Of a DNA stretch of 64,000 nucleotides, positions 35,735 to 46,099 are shown one piece after another. The notes under the pieces are model-generated. The model was not told the DNA's origin, made no database searches, and was given only the letters and a program-made list of their open reading frames with translations. The position numbers and the translations under genes are program-made. Source of the DNA: SG8-40 sp963792855 (GTDB lineage Bacteria > Pseudomonadota > Gammaproteobacteria > Burkholderiales > Eutrophovitaceae); contig CAWBXZ010000001.1 of the NCBI GenBank assembly GCA_963792855.1, forward strand, positions 326,155-390,154, in the 5' to 3' direction. Every line of letters starts with the position of its first letter. Position 1 is the first letter of the stretch.

Positions 35735-36952
35735 ATGAAATCAACAATAGACATTGAGTTCCCCGGCTCGCACGGGCTGACACTCGCAGCCCGGCTGGAC
35801 CTGCCCCAGGGCAAGCCGATCGCGTACGCATTGTTCGCCCACTGCTTTACCTGTTCGAAAGACAGCAAGGCGGCCTCTTACATCAGCAGTTCACTGGCGG
35901 CTGCGGGCATTGCGGTGCTGCGCTTCGATTTCACCGGGCTTGGCGGCAGCGAAGGCGATTTTTCCAACACGGGGTTTTCTTCGAATGTCGGGGATCTGGT
36001 GGCCGCCGCGGACTTTCTGCGCACCGAATACGAAGCGCCCAGGTTGCTGGTGGGTCACAGCCTTGGCGGTGCGGCGGTACTTGCCGCTGCCACGCGCATC
36101 GATGAAGTTGCAGCGATCGTTACCGTCAACGCGCCGGCAGATCCGGCGCACGTCATCCATAACTTCGGATCGTCGCTCGAGGAAATCGAGTCAACCGGCG
36201 AGGCGAAGGTGTCGCTGGGTGGGCGGCCATTCGTTATCCGCAAGGCTTTCATCGAAGACGCGCGTTCCCAGAACGTCAATAAAATCCTGCCGAACCTGCG
36301 CCGTGCCTTGCTGGTGATGCATGCGCCGCATGACAAGATCGTCGACATCTCCAATGCCCAGGAAATCTTTGTCCCGGCCAAGCATCCGAAGAGCTACATT
36401 TCGCTGGACGATGCCGATCATTTGCTGAGCCGGCGCGACGACGCGCTGTATGCCGGGATGGTGATGGCGGCCTGGGCGGCACGCTATCTGCCGCCGAGGG
36501 TCGAAACGCAATCTCAGCAAAGCGGAAAGGGTGACGTCCTGGTAACGGAATCCGGCGATGGAAAGTACGCGCAAACGATCAATGTCGGCCGTCATTGGTT
36601 ACGCGCTGACGAGCCGCAGTCTGTTGGCGGAGACGACAGCGGCCTGACGCCTTATCAGTTGTTGTCGGCTTCGATCGGTGCGTGCACGTCGATGACTTTA
36701 CGCATGTACGCCGATCGAAAAAAGTGGTCGCTTGGCCGTATTTCGGTTCGCGTGCATCACGAAAAAATTCACGCAAAGGATTGTGCCGAGTGCGAGAACA
36801 AGGAAGGGCGGGTCGACCGCATTGCGCGCGAGATCGAGGTTGAAGGCGAACTGACAACAGAACAGCGCGAGCGTTTGCTGGAAATCGCCGACAAGTGCCC
36901 CGTGCACAGGACGCTGCACTCACCGGTTATCGTTACTTCGAGACTGGTTTAG
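35735..36952 (+). CDS. Bifunctional alpha/beta hydrolase-OsmC family protein
   Basis: 405 aa fusion. Residues 1-250 are an alpha/beta hydrolase (RFDFTGLGGSEG, nucleophile elbow GHSLGGAA with Ser109, late His in DDADHLLSR). Residues 270-405 are an OsmC/Ohr domain with the two redox cysteines in SIGACTSMTLRMYA and DKCPVHRTLHS. OsmC domains reduce organic peroxides with thiols. The fusion is known in proteobacteria; the hydrolase substrate is unknown. A small DUF167 gene follows at 32 bp. Confidence 0.92.
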   Translation: MKSTIDIEFPGSHGLTLAARLDLPQGKPIAYALFAHCFTCSKDSKAASYISSSLAAAGIAVLRFDFTGLGGSEGDFSNTGFSSNVGDLVAAADFLRTEYEAPRLLVGHSLGGAAVLAAATRIDEVAAIVTVNAPADPAHVIHNFGSSLEEIESTGEAKVSLGGRPFVIRKAFIEDARSQNVNKILPNLRRALLVMHAPHDKIVDISNAQEIFVPAKHPKSYISLDDADHLLSRRDDALYAGMVMAAWAARYLPPRVETQSQQSGKGDVLVTESGDGKYAQTINVGRHWLRADEPQSVGGDDSGLTPYQLLSASIGACTSMTLRMYADRKKWSLGRISVRVHHEKIHAKDCAECENKEGRVDRIAREIEVEGELTTEQRERLLEIADKCPVHRTLHSPVIVTSRLV

Positions 36953-36984
36953 CCTGCAACGGCGACCGGACTGGACGGAAAACG

Positions 36985-37251
36985 GTGAAGCTCTCGATCA
37001 AGGTCGTGCCGGGTTCTTCGAGAGAAGATATTGCCGGCTGGCTTGGCGGTGAACTGAAAGTCCGTGTCCGGCAGGCGCCGGAGGCAGGCAAGGCCAACGA
37101 TGCGGTGAGACGCTTGCTGGCGAAGACGCTGCAACTTTCCGTGGACGACATCCGGATCGTTTCCGGTGCGGCGTCACCGCACAAGACCATCGAAATCAGC
37201 GGCGTGAGTGAACGTGAGTTGCGTTCGAGGCTGCCCGCAGAAAAAAAGTAG
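36985..37251 (+). CDS. DUF167/YggU family protein
   Basis: 88 aa from GTG 36985. Family core: KLSIKVVPGSSREDIAGW, LKVRVRQAPEAGKANDAV and IRIVSGAASPHKTIEISG. Small conserved alpha/beta protein without known enzymatic function. Confidence 0.88.
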   Translation: MKLSIKVVPGSSREDIAGWLGGELKVRVRQAPEAGKANDAVRRLLAKTLQLSVDDIRIVSGAASPHKTIEISGVSERELRSRLPAEKK

Positions 37252-37385
37252 CAAGGGCGCCAGCCTGCGGTGGATTGCCAAAACCGGTTGCGGCCACCGG
37301 ACCCGGTCGCAGGCGACAGCGGGTCCTTTCGCAACGGCAATACTTACCGGCCGGAATCTCTGGCGTGATCCGGCCGCCTGCTTCC

Positions 37386-37913
37386 TTACTTCGGCAATTG
37401 CTTGAACATTTCCGTGACGACGTAGTTCAGACGCAGCTTGGCGATTTTTTGGTCGTTGCCCTGAATCTCGCCCACCGCGACCGCGGCCCAGGTAACGATC
37501 TCTGTCTTGGAGTCCATCAATGCAACAACCAGCGCGCCCTCGGGAACGTTCTCCAGGACGCTCACCTTGTTCTCGGGGTCTTCCTTGAATTTCATCATTG
37601 CCATGTCGACGCCGAGCGCATAAGCGACCAGCATGTCCGGATTGACACGCGTCTCGGATTTGCCGAGTTTGCGCAATTCCCGGCTAATGAGAAATTCGAT
37701 CTCGGCATCGGCGTCAAATCCTTGTGGCTCCCACTTGCCTTCGGGATCGTTGAGGATTAATGCCGATCCCAACATCGCGTAAGTCTTGTAGCCGCTGAAA
37801 TTGATCGTCGGATCTGCTTCCGTTTCGATCTGGATATCGTCTTTCGGAAACGTTGCGCAGCCGGCGATCAGCAAGCCAAGCATCATGACGAGGGCGAGAG
37901 ATAATTTTTTCAC
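37386..37913 (-). CDS. DUF4136-type lipoprotein
   Basis: 175 aa from GTG 37913 (AAAAGGAGCC upstream). Lipobox LIAGC, then a DUF4136-like domain (INFSGYKTYAML, LISRELRKLGKSE). The family sits on the outer membrane with unknown role. Convergent with the DUF167 gene. Confidence 0.82.
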   Translation of the reverse strand: MKKLSLALVMMLGLLIAGCATFPKDDIQIETEADPTINFSGYKTYAMLGSALILNDPEGKWEPQGFDADAEIEFLISRELRKLGKSETRVNPDMLVAYALGVDMAMMKFKEDPENKVSVLENVPEGALVVALMDSKTEIVTWAAVAVGEIQGNDQKIAKLRLNYVVTEMFKQLPK

Positions 37914-38104
37914 TGACGGCTCCTTTTGTTTCGTTGTCGGCCCGGACTTGAACACAACAGACACCGTCCGGAAGCGTCGAGATTATAACCGCATCGCTTC
38001 CGTGAAAACCCGATCCGGGTGAGTGCGTTGTTGCCTCCGCATTCTGCCGGTGCACAATGGACCTGTCCCGGCCGGGATGCCGCCAGGCCGAGTGCGGACG
38101 CATG

Positions 38105-38593
38105 TCATGCGGAGACGGCCGCCCGGGCGATGGCGTCCAGCGCTTTTGCCAGTTTTCCGACAACAGGACACTCATTCGCACCGTGGCGGCGGGCGATGAA
38201 TGCCGGATCGTTGTAGCCGAGCCAGACCTGCCCGGAGGCGTCCTCCCACACCAGCATCTTGAGCGGCAGGTCGATCCCCACGGTCTGTTGGCACTGCATG
38301 AACGGCGTGCCGCCCTTCGGATTGCCGAACACGAGGAGCATCGTCGGACGTAACGCAGCGCCGGCTTTGGCCGCACCAGCGGCGTGGTCGATGCGCGCGA
38401 AGATGTTGAGATCGCGTTTCGCCACCTCCAGCTCCAGGCGCTGCATGGTTTCCCCGGCACTGTAGGGGCTCCTGATCGCAACCAGTCCGTCCACAGCTTC
38501 GGCCGGAGTTGCTTCCGCAGTTCCTTCCGCTGTGACGGCGAACACCACGCAGGACATGAGGGCGAGCGCCAAAACTTTACTTGCAAGCTGCAT
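38105..38593 (-). CDS. DUF302 domain exported protein
   Basis: 162 aa from ATG 38593, RBS GGAGG, with a signal peptide (VLALALMSCVVFAVTAEG). The DUF302 core is IRSPYSAGETMQRLELEVAKRD-like, split here as SPYSAGETMQRLE, RIDHAAGA and LLVFGNPKGGTPFMQ, with LPLKMLVWED. DUF302 proteins bind small ligands or metals; function unknown. Confidence 0.88.
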   Translation of the reverse strand: MQLASKVLALALMSCVVFAVTAEGTAEATPAEAVDGLVAIRSPYSAGETMQRLELEVAKRDLNIFARIDHAAGAAKAGAALRPTMLLVFGNPKGGTPFMQCQQTVGIDLPLKMLVWEDASGQVWLGYNDPAFIARRHGANECPVVGKLAKALDAIARAAVSA

Positions 38594-38938
38594 CAAAACC
38601 TCCTCTGGTTGGCGGGCGGCTTTCAAACGTTGTGTTTATGAACCGACTGGTCGGTCGATGTCAAATGCGGGAACCCGGCGAGCGGCGATACAAACGCGAT
38701 GCAATGCAGGAAGATGTTTCGTCAGCGGGGCGGCGATGAATTCAGGCATGCTGCAGCGTCTTGCCGCCGGTGCCGGCTTCAAAACGCGCACGCGCCGCTC
38801 ACGCCTCCTGACCGGATGGTCCGTGGCGAAACCGGACACGTTTCGAACGGATGACTGATGAACGAGCGAGGCAGGCTCCGGAAGAGCCTCTTGCGCAGAA
38901 GCGCGGGTGTGGACCGGACGGCCCCCGGTCTGCAGCCG
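38594..38938. other. Intergenic region between the DUF302 gene and the HerA-like gene
   Basis: No gene supported. A GC-rich dyad GAGGCAGGCTCC-GGA-AGAGCCTCTT-like structure lies at about 38870-38893 and could end the minus-strand transcript from the HerA-like gene. Confidence 0.45.
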
Positions 38939-40426
38939 CTAGCGCTTGCCAGAGCCGCCCATAATGCCTCCGAGGACGCCGCGCAGGATCTTCCTGCCGA
39001 TCTGGTTGCCGACGGTGCGCGCAGCTTGCTTGGCCATCGTTTCCAGCATGCCCTGTCGGCGACTGGTACCCAATACCCAGTCCTTTAGCAGATTGCCGCT
39101 TTCCACTGACTTCTCTACGGCCGTCTTCTTCGAATCCAGCGCGGCCTCTTTTTCCAGTGTGTTTTTGGCGAGGATCTCGAACGCCGATTCGCGGTTCACG
39201 CTTGCGTCGTACTTGCCGCTCACCGGGCTGCGTGCCCGTACGGTTGCTCTTTCTTCAGCAGTGATCGCGCCCATCCGGCAGCGGGGCGGACTGATCAGCG
39301 TGCGTTCAACCGGCATCGGAATGCCTTTTTCCTGGAGAGTGGAGACCAGTGCTTCCCCGACTCCCAGTTGCGATATCACGTTGGCGACGTCGAGTTTCGG
39401 ATTGGCAACGAATGTCTCCGCTGCGGTTCGGACCGCTTTCTGATCGCGCGGCGTGTAGGCACGCAAGGCATGTTGCACGCGGTTGCCGAGCTGGCCAAGG
39501 ATTTCGTTCGGTACGTCATCCGGAAACTGCGTGCAGAAGTACACACCGACGCCTTTTGAGCGAATGATGCGAACCACCTGCTCGACGCGCTTGCGCAGCA
39601 TCGGCGGTGCGTCATCGAAGAGCAGGTGTGCCTCGTCGAAGAAAAACACCATTTTCGGTTTGTCGAGATCACCGACTTCCGGAAGATTCTCGAACAGCTC
39701 CGACAGCAGCCAAAGCAGGAAACTCGAATACAGCCTCGGCTTCATCACGAGTTGATCGGCAGCGAGAATGCTGACGATGCCGCGGCCGCTCAGGTCGGTA
39801 CGCATCAGGTCACCGAGTTCCAGCGCCGGTTCGCCAAAGAACCGGTCGGCTCCTTCGCGTTCCAGCGCCAGCAGGGCACGCTGAATCGCACCTACCGACT
39901 GGGAACTGACCAGGCCGTAGTCTTTGGAGATTTCCTTGCGATTGTCCGCGACGAATCCGAGCAGTGCGCGCAAGTCGTCGAGGTCGAGCAGCAGCAGGCC
40001 CTGATCGTCGGCCAGCTTGAATACGATCTGCAGGACGCCTTCCTGCGTGTCGTTCAGTTCGAGAATGCGCCCAAGCAGGGTCGGGCCCATTTCAGTGATC
40101 GTCGTGCGTACCGGATGCCCGGACTTGCCGTACAGATCCCAGAACAGCACCGGGCAGGCTTCGTTGGCATAGCCCTCGATCCCGATCTGCTGGACGCGCT
40201 CGCGGATTCTGTCGTTCATGGTGCCGGGCATCGCCAGTCCGGATACGTCGCCTTTTACATCTGCCATGAACACCGGCACGCCCAGGCGTGAAAATCCCTC
40301 CGCCAACACCATGAGCGATATCGTCTTGCCGGTACCGGTGGCGCCGGCGATGAGTCCGTGACGGTTGCCGTACCTGGCGACCAGATTAACCGGTTGTTCG
40401 CCCTTGCCAATCAGAATCCTGTCCAC
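38939..40426 (-). CDS. HerA-like ATPase (DUF853 family)
   Basis: 495 aa, GTG start. Walker A GATGTGKT (residues 28-35), Walker B MVFFFDEAHLLF, arginine and sensor segments (RIIRSKGVGVYFCTQFPDD), and a low-complexity Lys/Gly C-terminus. DUF853 proteins are HerA/FtsK-superfamily hexameric ATPases common as single chromosomal genes; their role is not settled. No NurA or defence partner is adjacent, so I do not link it to a phage-defence system. Confidence 0.92.
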   Translation of the reverse strand: MDRILIGKGEQPVNLVARYGNRHGLIAGATGTGKTISLMVLAEGFSRLGVPVFMADVKGDVSGLAMPGTMNDRIRERVQQIGIEGYANEACPVLFWDLYGKSGHPVRTTITEMGPTLLGRILELNDTQEGVLQIVFKLADDQGLLLLDLDDLRALLGFVADNRKEISKDYGLVSSQSVGAIQRALLALEREGADRFFGEPALELGDLMRTDLSGRGIVSILAADQLVMKPRLYSSFLLWLLSELFENLPEVGDLDKPKMVFFFDEAHLLFDDAPPMLRKRVEQVVRIIRSKGVGVYFCTQFPDDVPNEILGQLGNRVQHALRAYTPRDQKAVRTAAETFVANPKLDVANVISQLGVGEALVSTLQEKGIPMPVERTLISPPRCRMGAITAEERATVRARSPVSGKYDASVNRESAFEILAKNTLEKEAALDSKKTAVEKSVESGNLLKDWVLGTSRRQGMLETMAKQAARTVGNQIGRKILRGVLGGIMGGSGKR

Positions 40427-40520
40427 GCATCAAGTCCTTTTCGAGATGTGAGCCTTGCCCCGCGCGTAACGTTATCCGCCGGCAAGCGCGAGTCGAAGCC
40501 GTAGAGCCGGCTGCAGTGCA

Positions 40521-40937
<417 letters not shown>

Positions 40938-41086
40938 CGTACGTGCTTCCATCAAAGGCGGGCAGCAGCACGCCGTTGCCCGGCCATCGGGGTTGCGTGC
41001 GGCTTTCGCCGTCGCTGGTACGGTGAAACGGATCCTTTCATCAATCGGATTGCCGGTACCAGCGGACGGTGCGTTCAATACCCGTG

Positions 41087-41981
41087 TCAATTGGCGTCGG
41101 GTGCAAGCCCGAGGTCGCGTTCAATGCGGCTGGCGTCGACGACAAACGGGTGCGTGAACTGGTACATCATCTCCACCGAGGCCCGTGCCTGGGGGATGAA
41201 CAAACCCGCGAGCCGCATCATGAAAGGAGATATGACCGAGAAACGCGGCGCTGATACCAGGGACCCGGCCGGCGGCTTCGACCATCTCGCCTTGCGTGAC
41301 GGGCGGGGCATGCGGTGCGATCCAGAGTTTCCCGAAGGCATCCTCGCGCGTGCCGAGTGTGGCCGCCGCCAGGCCGACATCCTCGATGTAGGCGAACGAA
41401 TGCGGCTGTGTCGCGGAGCCGCTCAGCTGCGCTTTCTTGCCGGCGACGAGATTACCGAACACCATCCGGCCCATTGCCGACAAGGTCACGCCGGGTCCGT
41501 AATAATCGCTCGACCGCAATGCCGCGGTGCGAACGTCGCCGCGCCGGTGCGCCTGCATCACCTGTTCCGCCATCCTGGCGCGCAGTTCTCCCTTGCGCGA
41601 CCGGGGGCTTGGAGGCGACTGTTCCGTAATCGGCTCCGTCCCGTCGTACATGTAGAGGTTTTCGATCGAGACGTAGCGCGCGCCAACAGCGCTTGCTGCG
41701 GCGAGCGCGGCTGCTTGCAGCGCGGGGAACTTCTGTGCCCACTCATGGTAGGGCGGATTGAGTGCCTGGTAGATCGCGCTCGCGCCCTCGGCCGCTTCCC
41801 TTGCCTGTGCCGGGTCCGACAAATCGGCTGCACCGATCTGGACATCGGCGGGCATCAAGGCGGGGCGCTGGCCACTGCGGTTGACGGCCCGAACGCGGAT
41901 TCCGAAGCCGCGCAGTGCGCGCGCAACCCAGCAGCCGACCGGACCGGTTCCAAAAATGACGTGCAATCCGTTGCTTACCAT
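41087..41981 (-). CDS. NAD-dependent epimerase/dehydratase-like protein, one-base frameshift near the C-terminus
   Basis: Extended-SDR protein: VIFGTGPVGCWVARAL (nucleotide fold), SIENLYMYDG (catalytic Tyr region), ALRSSDYYGPG. The first frame loses family resemblance after GRVPGISAAF and ends at 41121 with an unrelated tail. The natural end (SVISPFMMRLAGLFIPQARA, EMMYQFTHPFVVD, stop 41087) is one frame away. Removing one base from the AAA run at 41241-41243 joins them into about 297 aa. Function beyond the fold unknown. Confidence 0.82.
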
Positions 41982-42171
41982 ATCGATCGTGTATTACGCC
42001 GGTTTCTGGTTGCGCCCTCGTTGCAGAGACGACATTGGCACGGAAGCTGCAGCCATTTGTGGGACAGGCGGATCTTCGCGGGAGATTGCGATGTTGCCAG
42101 AGACGACAGGCAAGTGGAATCGGGAATCGCACGCGAACCAAATGCGAGCGGCCCGCACTAATCGACCTGTG

Positions 42172-42763
42172 ATGGCAAAATCCGGAACACACGAGCGGCT
42201 TTTCGCGCGCTGCGTACTTCTGACCGCTACGCTGTTTCTCGCCTGCGTACTGAACGCGCGCGCCGATCATGGCGCGCCGGCGACGGCCACCGTCTACGGT
42301 GCGCAGGTGGCGGCGATCGCGGAGGAGAACGCCTTGCTCAGGCAAATCGGCCGGCCCGGACAATCTCAATGAACTGGCGCAACGCATGCTCGGTGCCATC
42401 GAGGCATGGTCGCCGTACGACACGGACGTGCGTTTGCCTGTTGTGAAAGCGATGCCGTTACGGGACATGCAGGAACGCCTGTGCGGCGGGCCGTGCACCA
42501 TCCGCGCAGCCTATGTTCCTGGCGAAGGGGTGTACATCGACGCGGCGATGCGCCCGCTCACCGACCGCTATCACCAGTCGATCCTGTTCCACGAACTGGT
42601 CCATCATGTGCAATTCGAGAACGGCAGCCATGCCGGGCACGGTGACTGTCATCGTTGGAGCAGGCGGGAGTCGGAAGCCTATGCGCTGCAAAACCGCTTC
42701 CTGTTCGCGCTTGGGCTGTCTGCGGGCGCATTGAATCCCGGCAAGGTTTGCGCGCCGGCGTAG
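42172..42763 (+). pseudogene. Exported HELVHH protein (DUF6647-like), interrupted by a one-base frameshift
   Basis: The N-terminal frame has a signal peptide (LLTATLFLACVLNARADHG) and stops at 42372 just after LRQIGRPG. The continuation in the next frame (NLNELAQRMLGAIEAWSPYD onward, stop 42763) carries HELVHHVQF, a zincin-like HExxH, plus two CGG/CxR cysteine segments (RLCGGPCTIRAAY). Removing one C from the CCC at 42355-42357 restores one protein of about 196 aa. Likely a secreted metal-dependent protein of unknown function. Confidence 0.75.
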
Positions 42764-42830
42764 GTTTGCCTGCGGCACTGGCCGGGGAGGGTGTCGCGGC
42801 AGCCGGTTCGTGCTCTTGCGTCCGGTTTTT

Positions 42831-43034
42831 CTACCGGGCCCGGCTATGCTTCAGCCAGGCATGCATGAACCAGCCGATCAGTATCCCTGCGGCGAGTACC
42901 AGGAACATCAGCAGCGAGCGCGATAACTGCATCGACCAGAACAGAAACTGGATTTCCACGACCGCCACGTTCTGGATAATGAACAGGACCACGGCGCCAA
43001 GCAGCACCAACACAAGCAACAGTTTCGCGTTCAC
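42831..43034 (-). CDS. LapA-domain (DUF1049) small membrane protein
   Basis: 67 aa with two membrane helices (LLLVLVLLGAVVLFIIQN and LLMFLVLAAGILIGWFMHAW) flanking VAVVEIQFLFWSM, the typical LipA/LapA pattern. Such proteins often help lipopolysaccharide assembly (LapA/YciS), but this copy is outside the usual lapAB locus. Confidence 0.82.
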   Translation of the reverse strand: MNAKLLLVLVLLGAVVLFIIQNVAVVEIQFLFWSMQLSRSLLMFLVLAAGILIGWFMHAWLKHSRAR

Positions 43035-43202
43035 GGTTTGAATCTCACAAGATTGTCTTTCGAAGCGGAGTCGTCATGTCAAAGCTTACCGTTTATCGCC
43101 GGCAAGCGGCAACGCCTGACCGCGACCTCGCGCGCTGTTGCGCTGCGCCGTGCATGCCGCCGCAGAGAGAATCCTGACCGATCGACGATGAATCAATTCG
43201 GC

Positions 43203-44429
43203 TCATAATCGATTCGATTCATAATCAAATGGCGCTGCAGTCTCCGTCATCACCTGCATCGGCACCCGCGCTTTTTCGGCCGCTTTGCGCTGCGCGTCGG
43301 TCCCGAGCTGTGCTTCCATGTAGGTGCCGAGGTAACGCCCGCGGTTGACGATGTTCCGGCCAACGGGCAGTCGCCTTGCCTCGAATCGTTGCAGCGCTGT
43401 CGCGAGATCGTCGGCGTCGTCGAGCGACTCCGCCAGCGCCAGCGCGTCGCCCGTTCCCTTGGGCACACCCATGGCCACATGCGGACGTATCGCAAAGGCG
43501 GCATCGCCGATGATCGCGACGCGGCCAAAAGCCATGCAGGGCGGTTCGATGTCCATGATGGGCTGAAAGAAATGTGTCCGCGCCCTGGCAATCGCTTCGG
43601 CGAACTGGGGGGCGAGCACGTGCCGGGCAGTATCGATCATTTCGTCTCGCAGTCGTGTGCTCAGCAATGCCGGCGGGATTCCGTTGCGATGGTACTTGCC
43701 GCTGTCGTCGGTCAGGAAGCGGGGCAGTTCTCCGGACTCCTGCACCGGGTGGTACCACACCACGTTGTACTGGCGGTGCCCCGGTTGCTTGCTGTGATCC
43801 GGTCCGGGCACGGGGTAGGCGATGCCTTGCTGGCCCGGTGCCACGCACACCGTGTAGCAATTCATCAGGCGTTCGAAGCGGGATGCATCCAGCGCCTGTT
43901 CGTCGGTAAGGCAGCGCCACGCGACATAGCCGGCATAGTGCGGTTGCAGATCGGCCAGTAACCGCGCGCGCACGGTCGATCGCAATCCGTCCGCGCCGAT
44001 CAGCAGGTCACCGGTCACGCGCTGCCCGTCGGAAAATACCGCCGTGACTTCCCGGTCATTTTGCTCGATGTTTTCGAGCGTCATGCCGCCGTGATAGCGA
44101 TCCGCCGGAAAGATGCTGCGCATCGATTCATAGAGGCGGCCCCACGACGTCATGGCCTGCCTGAACGGGCGCTCGGCTACGATGTCGCCATGTTTGTCGA
44201 GCGCGATGCGTTCCTGCAGCATGATGCCGAGTGATTCCTCGGTTTCGTCGGCGCCGGCCGCGCGGAAATTTTCCACCAGTCCCGGCAGGATGGTGATCCC
44301 GGCGCCGCGCCCTTCGAGGTCGCCGGTTGCGCGCTCGAACACCTGCACGTCCCAGCCGCGGCGGTGAAACAGGTTGCCGGCCATCAGCCCGCCAATCGAT
44401 CCGCCGATAATCAGTACCCGTGCCTTCAT
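43203..44429 (-). CDS. FAD-dependent monooxygenase, 2,6-dihydroxypyridine-hydroxylase-like
   Basis: 408 aa from ATG 44429. FAD motif LIIGGSIGGLMAGN, second motif DLLIGADGLRS, third GDAAFAIRPHVAMGVPKGTGDALALAE. The middle (QYNVVWYHPV, then KYHRNGIPP) resembles DHPH-type hydroxylases more than salicylate hydroxylases. Overlaps nothing; 34 bp after the NAD-dependent reductase end on the same strand. Substrate likely an N-heterocyclic or aromatic hydroxy compound, by inference from family and transporter neighbours. Confidence 0.82.
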   Translation of the reverse strand: MKARVLIIGGSIGGLMAGNLFHRRGWDVQVFERATGDLEGRGAGITILPGLVENFRAAGADETEESLGIMLQERIALDKHGDIVAERPFRQAMTSWGRLYESMRSIFPADRYHGGMTLENIEQNDREVTAVFSDGQRVTGDLLIGADGLRSTVRARLLADLQPHYAGYVAWRCLTDEQALDASRFERLMNCYTVCVAPGQQGIAYPVPGPDHSKQPGHRQYNVVWYHPVQESGELPRFLTDDSGKYHRNGIPPALLSTRLRDEMIDTARHVLAPQFAEAIARARTHFFQPIMDIEPPCMAFGRVAIIGDAAFAIRPHVAMGVPKGTGDALALAESLDDADDLATALQRFEARRLPVGRNIVNRGRYLGTYMEAQLGTDAQRKAAEKARVPMQVMTETAAPFDYESNRL

Positions 44430-44463
44430 GCCCGGATGCCCCCTGTGGTTTGGTGATGCGTCA

Positions 44464-45360
44464 TCATTTCTGTTCGCCAATACCCGCCTGGCGTGCCGTC
44501 AGCTTGACGGCTGCCATGTAATCTTCATCGCCGAATCCTTCGCCCACCAGTACCTGCATCAACTGGCGCGTGTTGGCAGTCAACGGCATCGGTACGCCGT
44601 GCGAGCGGGCCAGCGCGAGCATCAGGTCGATGTCTTTCAGTATCAGCCTGGCGCTCATCGTGGCGGTGTAGTCGTGTTCTTTCAGCGCCGCGATTTTTAT
44701 CTTCAGCCAGGGTGAGGCCAGTGTGCTTTGCGCCAGCGTGTCGAGCATCGCGTCCCAGTCGAGTCCGCCCTTGCGTCCCAGCGCCAGTGCTTCGGCCATG
44801 GTCTGGGCGAGATTCACCACCAGTGCGTTGACGACGAGTTTCATCACGCGCGCCTGTTCACCCGCGCCGAGATACACCTGGCCCTTGCTGAAGGTCTCGA
44901 CCAGCGGTCGCACCTTGTCCCAGGCCGCAGCCGGGCCTGAAACCATTGCCGTGACCTCGCCTTTGCGTGCCGACGCGGCATTGCCCGAGATCGGTATGCG
45001 CAGGTAGTCGATGCCGGCGCGCTGTGCTTCGGCCGCCACCTGTTCCGAGACCTCGGATGACACCGTGCTGGTGTCGGCGAATATGCAACCGGCAGCCGCA
45101 TTTGCCAGCACGCCGCCGGGCCCGAGTGCGATGCTGCGCAAGGCATCGTCGTCCGACACGGACGAGAACACGACCTGGGCATCGCGCACGCAGGCGGCAA
45201 CGTCGAGCGCGTCGCGTGCGCCGAGCGCGACCAGCTTCTGGCGGCTCGCCGCGGTGCGCGAATACACGGTGAGCGGATATCCGGCTTCGAGCAGAAAACC
45301 CGCCATCGGCACGCCCATGCGGCCTGCCCCGATCCATGCGATGTGCAATTTCGATTTCAT
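44464..45360 (-). CDS. Beta-hydroxyacid dehydrogenase-family NAD(P)-dependent oxidoreductase
   Basis: 298 aa. Rossmann WIGAGRMGVPMAGFLLEAG, substrate loop SGNAASARKGEVTAMVSG (in place of the usual SGGxxGA), catalytic Lys in ARVMKLVVNAL and C-terminal helical domain (LILKDIDLMLALA). Relatives act on 3-hydroxyisobutyrate or tartronate semialdehyde. It follows the ABC transporter genes by 10 bp, so it likely acts on the imported compound. Confidence 0.88.
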   Translation of the reverse strand: MKSKLHIAWIGAGRMGVPMAGFLLEAGYPLTVYSRTAASRQKLVALGARDALDVAACVRDAQVVFSSVSDDDALRSIALGPGGVLANAAAGCIFADTSTVSSEVSEQVAAEAQRAGIDYLRIPISGNAASARKGEVTAMVSGPAAAWDKVRPLVETFSKGQVYLGAGEQARVMKLVVNALVVNLAQTMAEALALGRKGGLDWDAMLDTLAQSTLASPWLKIKIAALKEHDYTATMSARLILKDIDLMLALARSHGVPMPLTANTRQLMQVLVGEGFGDEDYMAAVKLTARQAGIGEQK

Positions 45361-45370
45361 CGATGTCTCC

Positions 45371-46099
45371 TTACAAACCCAGATAGTGGCGCTGCACGAG
45401 TTCGCTGTCGTGCAACTCCTGGAGGTTGCGGCCCTCGAAAGCGATCTCGCCGTGCACGATGATGTAACCGCGGTCGGCGATCCGGCTGGCTTCGTGGAAA
45501 TTCTGCTCCGCCATCAGGACGGTGAGATCGAAGCGGCGTTTGAGTTCGGCGATGACGTCGATCATCTGCGCCACCAGTAGCGGCGACAGGCCGGAGGAGG
45601 GCTCGTCGACGAGCAGCAATCGGGGCGAGGACATGATGGCGCGCGCAATGGCGAGCATTTGCTGCTGGCCCCCGCTCATGCTGCCGGCGGCCTGGCGAGC
45701 GCGTTGGCGCAGCACCGGAAACGCTTCATGGCAGAACGCAAGGTTCTCGTCGATCTTCTCCCGCGCCCCCGGGCGAAACGCACCGAGCAGCAGGTTCTCT
45801 TCCACGGTGAGCTTGGGGAACAAATGGCGGCCTTCGGGCACCATCGATACGCCAAGCGCGACGATCTCCGGCGTGCTCATCGTGCACAGGTCGAACGTTT
45901 CGTCGTCCAGTTGCAGGCCGATGGTTCCCCTTGCCGGGCGCACCAGGCCGGTCAGGCACTTGAGCAGGGTGCTCTTGCCGTTGCCGTTGGTGCCGAGCAG
46001 TGCGACCGTTTCGCCCTTGCGAATGTTCAGCGAGATGCCGTGCAGGACACGCACCGCGCCGTAGCCGGCCTCTACCTGATCGACAGTGAGTTCAAGCAC
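45371..46099 (-). CDS. livF: LivF-type ABC transporter ATP-binding protein
   Basis: 242 aa. Walker A GTNGNGKST, signature MSGGQQQML, Walker B LLLVDEPSSGL, switch LMAEQNF. Second ATPase of a branched-chain-amino-acid-type importer. Its start overlaps the end of the livG-like gene by 8 bp. Confidence 0.93.
   Translation of the reverse strand: MLELTVDQVEAGYGAVRVLHGISLNIRKGETVALLGTNGNGKSTLLKCLTGLVRPARGTIGLQLDDETFDLCTMSTPEIVALGVSMVPEGRHLFPKLTVEENLLLGAFRPGAREKIDENLAFCHEAFPVLRQRARQAAGSMSGGQQQMLAIARAIMSSPRLLLVDEPSSGLSPLLVAQMIDVIAELKRRFDLTVLMAEQNFHEASRIADRGYIIVHGEIAFEGRNLQELHDSELVQRHYLGL

Noticed and set aside
38939..40426. Phage-defence assignment for the HerA-like gene
   Set aside because: No nuclease, methylase or sirtuin-type partner next to it; DUF853 genes are common housekeeping-like singletons.
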